Part shown: positions 1 through 9,400 of the stretch, one piece after another
How positions within the stretch are numbered: position 1 is the first letter of the stretch
Layout: each line of letters begins with the position of its first letter
Assembly: GCA_964404215.1 (NCBI GenBank)
Contig: CAYOJF010000103.1
Coordinates: 1-17,462, forward strand
From: Aureispira sp964404215
GTDB taxonomy: Bacteria > Bacteroidota > Bacteroidia > Chitinophagales > Saprospiraceae
DNA length: 17,462 bases
Direction of reading: 5' to 3'
Translations under genes and position numbers: made by a program
Notes under the pieces: model-generated
Database searches by the model: none
What the model saw: only the letters and a program-made list of their open reading frames with translations
What the model was told of the DNA's origin: nothing

Positions 1-2
1 GT

Positions 3-1139
3 TTCCGATTTACCAACAAGGAACGAGATGATGAGACAGGGCTGTACTACTTTGGTGTCCGCTACTATGCCGCATGGCTAGGTAGATGGACGAGTTCTGA
101 CCCTGGGGGCTTTATTGATGGACTCAATCTGTATCATTATGTCAGGAATAATCCTATTAATGGAGTGGATGAGTTGGGATATAATACAGAAAAAAATGTT
201 CCTGTAGAACCACCCAAATTGCATTCAGCTCCAGAAGGGGTAACATTAACAGGAATTACTTTACCTGAGAATGCAGAAGATGGTACAATGGTAACAATAC
301 CAATAGAAGGAGCACAAGATGGATATGGAGTTTATAGTGCACAAGATAATAAATGGTATTACTCTAGTATATCTGAGACACCTAGCACGGATTCTAATAC
401 ACCTACAGCAGAACCAGATACGATTTGGGATTATTTAGGACTGCCTGGAATTTGGGAAGGCGTTCAACAAATGACGATTTGGGATTGGGGAGAAGTGATT
501 TTAGAAGTAGCAGCAGGGTTTACTCCTTTTGGAATTTATTACGATTTAAGAGATATATACGAGGCTGTTGAAAGTGGAGATGGGGAAGCGTTAGTATTAG
601 CTCTCATTGGTCTTTTACCAGTAGGTGATGTATTAAAAGTCCTAAAAAAGATTCAAAAGAAAGGAAAAGCTGCACTTAAAAAAGCAGGAGATGTAGTACA
701 GAAAGAATTAGATCTCATAACTGAAGGAATAAGAAGGACACATGGAGGAGGCGGAGGAGGAAGTATAGAGTTTTCTACTTCTGGAGGAGGTAAGATACAT
801 GTGTCGCCCAATGATTTGGAGGCAGAGTCTATTATGAAATTTGATCCAGATGAATTAGAGGCTTTTGAAGAAGCAGCTAATAAAAAAATAAAAAAAACAA
901 AGCCGAAGAAAAAAAACAACAATCTAGAGGGAAATTTCAAGAAAATTGATGAAAAAGATGGTAATAGGTATGCTGAAATGGCTGGATATTTAGATGCTCA
1001 TGCTTTTAAAAAGGCAAACAAAGTTGGGGGCAAAGATGCTCATTGGAATATGACTATTGACACTAAGACACGTCAACTAGGATTACTTCACCGAAAAACT
1101 AATACTCATATTTTAACAGGTAAATTCATAAAGAAATAA
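3..1139 (+). CDS. Rhs/YD-repeat TcC-type toxin, C-terminal part (5' end outside window)
   Basis: The frame is open from the first full codon at base 3, so the true start lies upstream; the first ATG at 165 is internal. The first ~55 residues are the end of an Rhs core: GLYYFGVRYYAAWLGRWTSS, then DPGG, then DGLNLYHYVRNNPIN and DELG. This signature is shared by Rhs proteins and the TcC subunit of Tc toxins, where the cocoon is closed and the C-terminal toxin is cut off by an internal aspartyl protease. After it comes a variable region: a linker, a hydrophobic pre-toxin-like segment (AAGFTPFGIYYDL... to LLPVGDVLKVLKK), a glycine run (HGGGGGGS), a Lys-rich stretch and a C-terminal domain with DAHAFKKA, KDAHWNM and LGLLHRK. 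I cannot name the toxin family. A probable immunity gene starts 2 bp after the stop. With a TcA gene nearby, this is plausibly TcC or fused TcB-TcC; an ordinary Rhs effector is the alternative. Confidence 0.85.
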   Translation, partial: FRFTNKERDDETGLYYFGVRYYAAWLGRWTSSDPGGFIDGLNLYHYVRNNPINGVDELGYNTEKNVPVEPPKLHSAPEGVTLTGITLPENAEDGTMVTIPIEGAQDGYGVYSAQDNKWYYSSISETPSTDSNTPTAEPDTIWDYLGLPGIWEGVQQMTIWDWGEVILEVAAGFTPFGIYYDLRDIYEAVESGDGEALVLALIGLLPVGDVLKVLKKIQKKGKAALKKAGDVVQKELDLITEGIRRTHGGGGGGSIEFSTSGGGKIHVSPNDLEAESIMKFDPDELEAFEEAANKKIKKTKPKKKNNNLEGNFKKIDEKDGNRYAEMAGYLDAHAFKKANKVGGKDAHWNMTIDTKTRQLGLLHRKTNTHILTGKFIKK

Positions 1140-1141
1140 CA

Positions 1142-1543
1142 ATGAGAAAAGATGTACAGCTATTTTTAAAATTTGAAGACTACACAAAAAAGAACAGCTT
1201 AAAACTAGTTAAATCGCTAATACCATTAGAACCCTATTGGTTTTGGAAAGAAGGCGATTCAATTATAGATGTCAATGGAAATAAATCAAAAGAAAAATAT
1301 AAATATTCCACATGTGACTATATGAGGGATGCTACTTATACTTCATTAGAAGATGAGATATATAATATGCTAGATATATTTATACCTTTTGAGATGCAGT
1401 TGATAAAATTAAAAAAAAAGTATGGTTTTCAAATTACTTTCACCTTGCATTTTGATTCTAAGAAAGATATATTGCCTTTTGTAATAGAGTTCAAATATTT
1501 AAATTTTCTGTCTTGTATAAATGCGGATTTTGAATTGGTTTAA
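1142..1543 (+). CDS. Probable immunity protein, DUF4279-like
   Basis: This 133-residue soluble protein begins with ATG 2 bp after the Rhs toxin stop, the usual place for the cognate immunity gene, and is probably translationally coupled to it. The layout resembles DUF4279 proteins: an N-terminal strand (VQLFLKFED), a 'LIPLEPYWFWKEGD' segment in the position where the family has its 'gieP...kGd' turn, a central helix around SLEDEIYNMLDIFIPFEMQL, then strands FQITFTLHF and FVIEFKYLNFLS. DUF4279 members are often found beside polymorphic toxins. The family call rests on my recall of the pattern; the immunity role rests mainly on position. The dispersed repeat begins 7 bp after the stop codon. 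Expected role: binding and neutralising the toxin domain encoded just upstream, in the cytoplasm. Confidence 0.6.
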   Translation: MRKDVQLFLKFEDYTKKNSLKLVKSLIPLEPYWFWKEGDSIIDVNGNKSKEKYKYSTCDYMRDATYTSLEDEIYNMLDIFIPFEMQLIKLKKKYGFQITFTLHFDSKKDILPFVIEFKYLNFLSCINADFELV

Positions 1544-1550
1544 TATTGAT

Positions 1551-1658
1551 CCCCCCAGATAGTCCAAGTATGTAGGGGTTAGTTCAAATTTGCAATTTGG
1601 ACGAAGATATATAATCGACGAGGTACATGCAAAGTACAAAAACAGTAGCACGGCTTGC
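1551..1658 (+). repeat. Dispersed cassette repeat, copy A
   Basis: First of four copies of a dispersed repeat. It opens with a C-run (six C), then agatagtccaagtatgtagg, then a purine/AT-rich middle (gacgaagatatataatcgac), then GTACATGCAAAGTACAAAAA and ends cagtagcacggcttgc. The C-run can pair with the GGGG about 20 nt later, and GTAC...GTAC forms a small inverted repeat. It starts 7 bp after an immunity stop and runs directly into a toxin tail. Copies are at 2692, 15895 and 16841. Confidence 0.9.
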
Positions 1659-1798
1659 CTCGATTTAAGACAGAAAGTAATAAAAGAGTATTAAATGGTA
1701 AAGGTAAACCTAAACAACAGATTAATATTTCTTTGGGAAATGGTAAAGGACTAGATGTTTTCAATAAAAATATACATAGATTCGACATAGTAAAATAA
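1655..1798 (+). pseudogene. Orphan toxin C-terminal tail (48 codons)
   Basis: The frame TTG CCT CGA TTT AAG runs open from the last bases of repeat copy A to TAA at 1796-1798. The peptide starts LPRFKTESNKRVLNGKGKPK and ends NKNIHRFDIVK: Lys/Asn-rich and without a credible start codon or SD. It looks like the last strand-rich segment of a polymorphic toxin domain, cut off from the Rhs core that would deliver it. A probable immunity gene begins 7 bp after its stop, as in a toxin-immunity pair. The frame is closed by TAG just upstream inside the repeat, so it cannot be read through from the repeat. I do not recognise the toxin family. A short chance ORF is the alternative, but the position fits a displaced toxin tip well. 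Confidence 0.55.
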
Positions 1799-1805
1799 TA
1801 TACCA

Positions 1806-2654
1806 ATGTGCAATTATAATGAAGAGCTAATCATGGCATTAGTCGTTGACGAAATTTCATTTGAAGAATTTGAAATAAAATACGAATACTCCTTAGAATA
1901 CAACACTTTAATAAATCTACTCTAAACATAGATATAATATATTTAGATATTCAGATTTTTAATTTTTTAAAAAAAATTGTGCGAAGTTTAAATTTAATTT
2001 CAATAGGTTTTTTTAGAACACAAAACCATCGTTTACTTCCTAATATTGAATACTTTATTGATTCTAAATGGAATAACAATGAAAAAATAATAATTTTAAA
2101 GTACATGAAAAACTGTACTAGGTTTTCTCTGGCAAGAGGAATAGCAAATGAAGAGGATTACTGTCGTTTTCGGTGTAAAGACTATAATAAAGAAGGTTTT
2201 TATTATACAGATGGAGTATTTTTGGCAGGAAGATTTTATTCATCATATAGAAAGTCATAATGTTGTTCCCCCTTCAAAATTTATTTTACATGTATTAGAA
2301 AATGATAAGTCAATAGTCGGAAAAGTTCCTTTCAAAGATAAAACATGTTTAGAAGAAAGCAATTACGAAATTGTTTTTTCTAATTATTGGTGGAATACTC
2401 AAATAGGAAACAAAACAAGTTACATTGATTCAATTAATAATATATACTCATTTACGTTCTACACTTTTTCTGTTAAAAAAGAAAAAATTATAAATTTATT
2501 AGAAAAGTATTCGGTGCCATATACCAAGAAGAAAGAAGATGACTATTCATTAAGCATAGAAATAAATATGCCTTATTTGTTTGACGACAAAATTAAAAAG
2601 ATGATAGAGAACTTAAAGGAAATTAAACTTGATTTTATTTTTTCTAAAAAGTAA
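1806..2654 (+). pseudogene. Frameshifted probable immunity gene (two compensating frameshifts)
   Basis: Three open segments join into one protein of about 282 residues. Segment 1 starts at ATG 1806 (a second ATG is at 1833) and reads MCNYNEELIMALVVDEISFE before TAA at 1923. Segment 2, in the -1 frame, is open through NIDIIYLDIQIF and continues with SLNLISIGFFRTQNHRLLPN and EEDYCRFRCKDYNKEGFYYTDGVF. Segment 3 returns to the first frame with WQEDFIHHIESHNVVPPSKF and ends KEIKLDFIFSKK. The second shift lies in a TTTTT run at about 2218: removing one T joins YYTDGVF directly to WQEDF. The first lies near 1911-1922. The 'FYYTDG...W.EDF..HIE.HNV.PP..F' stretch resembles a motif I recall from immunity-type proteins next to polymorphic toxins. 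Either a decayed gene or a sequence with two homopolymer/assembly errors. A conservative annotation would list only 2148-2654 and 1979-2260 as fragments. Confidence 0.6.
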
Positions 2655-2663
2655 CGATACAAT

Positions 2664-2691
2664 GATAGTCCGAATATATTGGGGTTAGTTG
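2664..2691 (+). repeat. Truncated cassette repeat (5' 28 bp only)
   Basis: The segment gatagtccgaatatattggg and the following gttagttg match the first ~28 bp of the dispersed repeat and lie directly in front of the C8 run that opens the full copy at 2692. This is a tandem partial copy, starting 9 bp after the stop of the frameshifted immunity gene, and probably a footprint of an earlier duplication or unequal exchange. Confidence 0.8.
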
Positions 2692-2844
2692 CCCCCCCCG
2701 ATAGTCCCAATATGTAGGGGTTAGTTGGAATTTGGACGAAGATACATAATGGACGAAGTATAAGCAAAGTACAAAAACAGTAGCATGGCTTGCATTGTTG
2801 CAAATCCCAAATGAAACTTTGGGGCAAATCCAAGCCAACAATAG
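2692..2844 (+). repeat. Dispersed cassette repeat, copy B
   Basis: Starts with eight C, then gatagtcccaatatgtaggg, gttagttggaatttggacga, a middle variant (gatacataatggacgaagta) and the conserved GCAAAGTACAAAAACAGTAG, then ...catggcttgcattg. It carries the extended 3' end aaatccaagccaacaatag also seen in copy C, interrupted here by about 23 extra bases around 2799-2824 (ttgcaaatcccaaatgaaac...). The left part GTTGG..AATTTGG and the right part CCAAG.CCAAC are partly complementary, so the unit could fold into a long imperfect stem. Confidence 0.9.
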
Positions 2845-2877
2845 GTTCTTGTAACTTGGGGTATAAAAAAATAAATT

Positions 2878-3297
2878 ATGATACTTTGGTTTTTTTCATG
2901 TATAGGTATTAATGAGGGATGTATTTCTGATGATACTTATCAACATTTGAAAATAGAATTGGATAAATATATTCCTAGACAGGAATACAAATTATCTAAA
3001 CAGGACATTGAGGAAATAGAAAAAGTTGTTGTAGACTCTATGACCGATCAATTCAAAAAACGAGAATCTAGCCCAACAGGACTTAGAAGACTTGTAGAGA
3101 TAGATTTCTTTGGAAAAAAAGAGATTCTAAATCTTAAAAATTCTTATGATAGAGTCGTTTATAGTCTTAATGGACTTTATAATTTCATTCAGCTTGTAAT
3201 AGAAAATGAATGGGATATGTCTATTGAATTATCAGACGATTTAGATTACTTACCTACAGGTATTGAGAAGATACTAGAAATGAGAAAAAATAGTTAA
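2878..3297 (+). CDS. Small hypothetical protein, possible orphan immunity protein
   Basis: A 139-residue protein from ATG 2878, 33 bp after repeat copy B. No SD is visible; the start lies in an A/T-rich leader (aaaaaataaatt). The N-terminus is short and hydrophobic (MILWFFSCIG), then mostly helical and acidic sequence: YQHLKIELDKYIP, KQDIEEIEKVVVD, ESSPTGLRRLVEI, LKNSYDRVVYSLNGLYNFIQ, and it ends ELSDDLDYLPTGIEKILEM. I do not recognise a family. The position directly behind a cassette repeat and its size suggest an immunity gene whose toxin partner is lost or reduced to a few codons between 2845 and 2877. The hydrophobic start could be a signal-like sequence, but Cys8 does not sit in a clear lipobox, so I would not call it a lipoprotein. 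Confidence 0.6.
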   Translation: MILWFFSCIGINEGCISDDTYQHLKIELDKYIPRQEYKLSKQDIEEIEKVVVDSMTDQFKKRESSPTGLRRLVEIDFFGKKEILNLKNSYDRVVYSLNGLYNFIQLVIENEWDMSIELSDDLDYLPTGIEKILEMRKNS

Positions 3298-3412
3298 AAG
3301 CGATCAAAAAAAGTCTACAAAAGGACTAGAAGTAAAGATACACTACTAATAAAAGCAAAGCCAAACTGGCAACCAAAATAAATATCATCAACCATTAAAA
3401 ACATAAAATTAT

Positions 3413-6400
3413 ATGTACCCAATTAGTTTAGAATTTGACAGTACCATATTAGAAGATCTCAAAAACTTGTATAGAGTTTTGGGGTATATTAGAGGAAAAA
3501 ACTTTCCTAATGTAGAAAAAATTACGGTTAAAGCCATTGGTCCGCTAGGGTGGCAGTATATCAATGCCCTACAAAAAAAGCATGGTCTTGAGGTAATCAA
3601 AAAGCTCCATAAAGAGACCATTAACTTAATCAATGAATTGTTTGCAAAAAAGCAGGCAACAGAAAAGATCACTAAGGTATCACCCATCATAGATAAAAAT
3701 ATCCTTACCGATACGATTTCTATTAAAGATGATGCTATATCTAATATAAAAACGACAATTAGCACTATAAAAGAACCTAGTGATGATGACACTACTAACA
3801 AAGTGGTAGAAACAGTACCTAATGACGATATGACTCACCAAGTAGTCGGAACAGTACGAGATGCCGCTTGGCAAGAAAAGGCAGGAATCAAAATAGAAGT
3901 ATTGGAGAGAGGGCTACGAGATCAACTAACCCTACTAGGGTCAGGTGAAACCTCTGACAACGGAACCTACCAGATTAACTATACTCCTCCCCTACATCCA
4001 AAAACTAAAGTAGCCAAAACAACCTTCCAAGTAGTAGTCACCGCTACTTTTTCGCCAGAAGAAGTGCTACGTCAGACTTTTGATAAAGCTACTGTATTGA
4101 TACAAGCTGATTTTACCGCAGGTGATCTCCCCTATCAAGGTATTTCTATTTTTGAACAACATCTAGAACCGATTAGCTGTGCCTTAGGTGATTTGGATTT
4201 GCTCCAACTCGAAGAAAGTGCCAAAAACCAAGATATTAGTTTCTTACAGACAGAGACTGGACTGCAACGAGACGAGATTACACAGCTATTATTGGCACAT
4301 CATATTGCAGCTGCTTTGGCAGAATATCCCGCATTGAGTCCTGCTGTTATTTATGCCTTTATTCGACAAAATAGCTTGGCACTCCCCCTAAACCAAACGG
4401 CAACTTGGGCAACATGGATAGAAGAGGTAATAAAAGAAGCAACCCGGTCGTTAGCCTTGCTGAATGTGGATCAACAGGAACGCACTTTAGATAATGCTAT
4501 AGAGACAAATTTACTCCCTATACAGGAAGTCCTCCAACTCAAAGAAATAAAAGCCCAATTGGCTAAATTGGCTTTCGATCAGGTGCTCCAAACGCCACTA
4601 CTACAAGATAAAATCAGCCTAAAAGAGCTGCTGATTAGTCAAAATATAGAAGAAGATTCTTATCCTGCTATTGTAGAGAGTTTTGCCAATCAGACCCAAA
4701 GTCCTCGCTCTTTCCTAGAAGAAATTGCCCATAACCCTGCTATTGATTCGGCTACCCTTAGCAAAATAGAAACAGGGTACAAATTGATGGAGATGACCGC
4801 AGCAAATTTGCCGCTGATGGAAGCACTCCAACAGCCCTTAGAGTCTACTAAAGATAAGTCCATCCAAAGACTAAGTGACTATGCCAAGTGGTCAGTAGAA
4901 AACTGGATGGAATTGGTCGCAGCAAACGAAAAATCTATCCCTCAAGCTCTACTAGCAGATAAAGAGATTGATCCTATCAAGACATACGCTCAAGTATTGC
5001 AAAGCAATACAGAAAAACTCTATCCTAATACAGCCTTAGTGGCTCATGCTAGCCGTAGCCCCAAAATAGCCTTAGAACGTTTGGAGGAGGTTACCAGCTT
5101 TTTGGACGACCACAGTGATTTTGATCTCAAAACTAATCACATTGCCCATTATATTCAGCAGAAGCCTGATCTGATTTCCAAAGAAGCTGTCGAGGAAATA
5201 AAAGTACTCAAAAGGGTACAAAATATCGCCACTTCTGCCACGATGGGTGCAGCACTACTAGAGCAAGAAATCTATAGTGCTGGACAAGTATATAGTATGG
5301 GGCAGACTCAGTTTACCAAAACCATCAATCCCCAAGGTCAGTTTACTAACAGTCAAATAGGTCAAGCCTACAACAACGCCACCCAACAATATGCAGGAGC
5401 ACTCGTTATTGCTAGTAATTACAGCTTCAATCAGCTCAACCCTAAAGCTATTGTTCAGATTACAGATGGGTTCCTCCGCCAGTTTGATGATACCCCTCAG
5501 GGATTACCTAACTTGGACGAACTTTTTGGTTCTATTGACTATTGTGCCTGCCAGCACTGCCAGTCTGTATATAGTCCTGCAGCTTATTTCACCGATTTAC
5601 TTCGGTTTTTAGGCGAAAAACAAAGTCAACCAGATGAAAAAGATGCGAATGGTAATGTGACACAAACTTACCCTATCGTTAGAGATCTATTATTTGCTCG
5701 TCGTCCTGACCTAGATGGGATAGACCTTAATTGTCAGAATACCTATACGCCTATGCCTTACATTGACTTGGTCTGTGAGGTATTGGAAAATCAAGTAGAA
5801 CTCATCAATGTAGTTAATTCTACGCCAGGTTTTGAGCATAATACGACCTTGGAGGCGGCACAGCTCAAAGCACTGCCAGAGCATGAGAAAGAAGGGGCTT
5901 ATTTGGCATTGGCACAGCTCTATACCATGCATGGTCATTACAGCCTTTGGCAGAGCAAAAGTGATCTATTTCTGAAGCACCTAGGTCTAGATTATGCAGA
6001 CCTAATTGACCATTGGAACGAAGCCCCTAATCAAGCTACTATAGCAGCAGCTTATTTTGACATTACTACCGTTGACAAGGCTTTTTTGACCGATCAACTC
6101 TATGGAGGATTGAATGCCAATGGCTTGGACTTTTTGTGGCAATGGAAACACGATTACAGCCAAACAACTACTGTAGATAAAGATAGAAATAAAAGAGTTG
6201 CTGACTTTTTGGATGCCAGCCATCTATCTTATGCTCAGCTACTCGAACTCTTACAATTAGAGTTTGTCAACTCAGGAGCGACCACTATTATTGATCGTCC
6301 ATACAATTCTTGTGATATTCGCCAGCAATGGCTAAAAGGAGACTTGACCGTTGACAAATTGAGTAAAATCACTCGTTTTCTTCGACTATGGAGAAGTACC

Positions 6401-9400
6401 CCTTGGGAAATGTGGGAGTTAGATTTATTGCTCATCAGTAGCAAAATTGGTAATAATGCTATCAATGATACCACACTCACTCGTTTGCACAAATTCCATC
6501 AGCTACAAACGACTCTAAATCTATCGGTAGAAGAGTTGATGGCATTCTATGAGCCACTAGATACCACTGCTCGTAGAGATGCCGAAAACAAACCTATTCT
6601 ATCTTTTTATGAACGTCTATTTCTCAATCCAGCTCTGGAAGCAGATTTGACCGACTTTGAGCTATCAAAAATAACTACCAGTCCAATCAACCCACTACAA
6701 GCCTCTACTGTAGCGGCTGTATTGGGAGTAGATAATACACAGGTCATTCCACTTATGAATGCTTTGAGTAGCTCTTTGGGTATTTTGACCTTGACAGTAC
6801 TCTATCAGAGAATCACACTCAGCAAAAAACTAGGCTATTCACTAGAAGAACTAGCTAATCTACAAATACTTGCTGTCACCAATCCATTTTCCTCTTTAGA
6901 GAATACTTGTAAGCTAGTAGAGTATCATCAGCAGCTCCAAGCAAGTAGTCTTTCTGTAGAAGAAGCCATTTATCTGCTAACTACTAGACCTTCTAGTTTC
7001 CAACTAGAAGCCACTACTATTGCGACTTATTGGACCAAACAACAAGAAGCTGTAGCAGACCTACAAAATAGCCTATTCAATGATGATTTAGTTGCCAATG
7101 GATTAGATCAAACTTCTGAAAAACTAAAGGATTTACTGAAGCGAAACCTTGGAGCAGTTCCTACTTTTTCGGATGAAGAAACGCTAAGTGATGGAATAGA
7201 TTTGATCTACAATGAAGGTCGATGGGTACCTACCTATACCGTGGCGGCTGGCCCTAATTCTCCCATCCCAATTCCTCTAGGTACACAGATAGATAATTTT
7301 ATCAGCAGGTATTTTACTTTTGTCGCCAATATCCAACTCGCCAAAACAATACTCAACCCTGCTAATAATTATACGCTAGAGCAAAAAATAAATTATCTGC
7401 TAGAGCAATTCGTTTATCATTTCAAACGTCAAGTTATTCTGGAACAAGTTTCTGAAAACCTTGGCATAGAAGAGAATAACGCTAATCTGCTTTTATCCTC
7501 CTTGGAACATACCAATAGTTTGTCTTATTATGATGTTTTGCGTCAAGCCAATGCAGTAGCAGATATAGAAGTAGTTTATTATAGACTGCACAAAATGGCT
7601 CTACTGATAGACAGTTGGCAAATCACTGTAGAGGAACTCCATAATTATGTGCAGCATTACAACAATACGACGCTGTCTTTCTTATTCTTGACAGAATTAC
7701 CTGTATCTAGTGCCAATGCTTCCGCCTCTTTGCTCAAGCTATTCGAGTGGTGGAATTTCTTGCAGCTAGATAGAAAATATAAATCTGGTGGTGCATCCAT
7801 CACTAGCCTATGGAATCTCAGTTGGACTGCTTTCCAGCAACAATTTGCCCTCTATTTGGGTATAGAAAGTACTCTTCTGAACGACATGATCAACCATTTT
7901 GGTTGGTCTGCTAGCGATTTCAAACAATATACTACCCTAGCTCGCCTGCTAGACTGTCTAGCTGACCAAAAGCTATTAGGTGCCGCAGTAGATTCGATTG
8001 TATCGTGGACAGATAGAGATAGATTTGTCAGCGGAATTCCTGGGTCTTATTTCAATCTGGTCAACCATCAGATCAACACCGCCAACCAAATACAAGAAGC
8101 TGCCAAAGCTAAATATACCCGTTCAGCATGGTTGGAAGTATTGAAACCACTACAAGATGCCATCAGACTCCAAAAAAGAGATGCTCTTATTACCTATCAT
8201 ACTAAGTCTAATCCTGTATACAGATATGAATCTACCAATCATCTGTTTCAGCATTTTTTGATTGATGTAGAAATGAGTTCTTGTCAGATGACTTCTCGTA
8301 TCAAACAAGCGATTAGTTCGGTACAGCTATTTGTACAGCGTTGTGTCATGAACTTAGAGACAGAAGTTGCTTTGCCTTATGTAGATGACAATATTCATGA
8401 CAATTGGGAACAATGGCAATGGATGCAAAACTATAGAATATGGGAAGCTAACCGCAAAGTATTCTTGTATCCAGAAAACTGGATAGAGCCCGAGTTGAGA
8501 GACGATAAGACACCGTTTTTCAAGGAGTTTGAAGACGAACTCCTTCAGAATGATATTACCCACGAAAACGTAGAAGGAGCTTTTGAACGCTACCTACAAA
8601 AAGTAAATGAAGTCGCTCATTTAGATATTATGGGCTGTTGTTATAGTAGAGCTGCTGACGGCAGCAAAGTCATGCATGTCTTGGCTCGTACCAAAGAAAT
8701 GCCTCAGCAGTATTATTTCCGTACTTACAATTATGATTACCAATCTTGGAATGCTTGGGAGAAAGTAGATGTAGATATCAAAGGCAACCATGCGATTCCT
8801 TATGTCTTTAATAATAAGGTGCATATTTTCTGGCTAGAGATCCTAGAAAAACCAAACAAGGTCAGCAAGCTACCAGCGAATGAGTCTAGCAACAGTCCTA
8901 GTACTGCTCCTGAAAATCCAACGTATTCGGAAATACAACTTTCGTGGTCAGTCAGGAAAACAGAAGGCTGGACACCTAAGAAAATTTCTCAGAAAAAACT
9001 CATTCATCCTTGGCCTATACCTAGCTTTGCTTTACATATCAAGCCAAGATTCAAAGCCCATTTGCGTCAGCTCTGGATAGATATTTTTGCTTCTACTTCT
9101 AGGGAGTTTAATGATACAGCATTTTATAATCAATACTCTGGGCAACACGAAAAAATGACCAATGTCCCATTTAATGAGACAACAAGCCCCACCCATATAT
9201 CTTCTTTTGTTTTTGATGGCTATGTCAAAGAGGTTAAGCTAAGAGGAGTAGAAGGTACTTATTTTATTGATAATAAAACTCAAAAATTACGTACGGGAAC
9301 TAAGGGAGGTGCTTACTCAAATCAAGGTTTAGTCATAATTGATGTTTTAGGAGAAACAAGCAATAGCACAACTCTCGTCTATAAAGTCAAAACAAATAAA

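Noticed and set aside
1579..1806. Minus-strand ORFs over repeat copies (here, 2573-2833, 2644-2841, 16819-17022), most sharing a CFCTL / IFVQI-like peptide
   Set aside because: The shared peptide follows from DNA identity of the repeat; the ORFs have no good starts, run into unrelated flanks and oppose genes with clear coding signal.
2845..2877. Toxin-tail remnant between repeat copy B and the gene at 2878
   Set aside because: Only a few codons are open in any frame before the gene start, too little to call.
3298..3412. Promoter for the TcA gene
   Set aside because: No TAnnTTTG-type Bacteroidota promoter or other clear consensus is visible; only a weak AGTC/GACT hairpin is present.
3409..3801. 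Minus-strand and alternative-frame ORFs inside the TcA gene
   Set aside because: All are shadows of the continuous 3227-codon frame, which carries recognisable Tc motifs from end to end.
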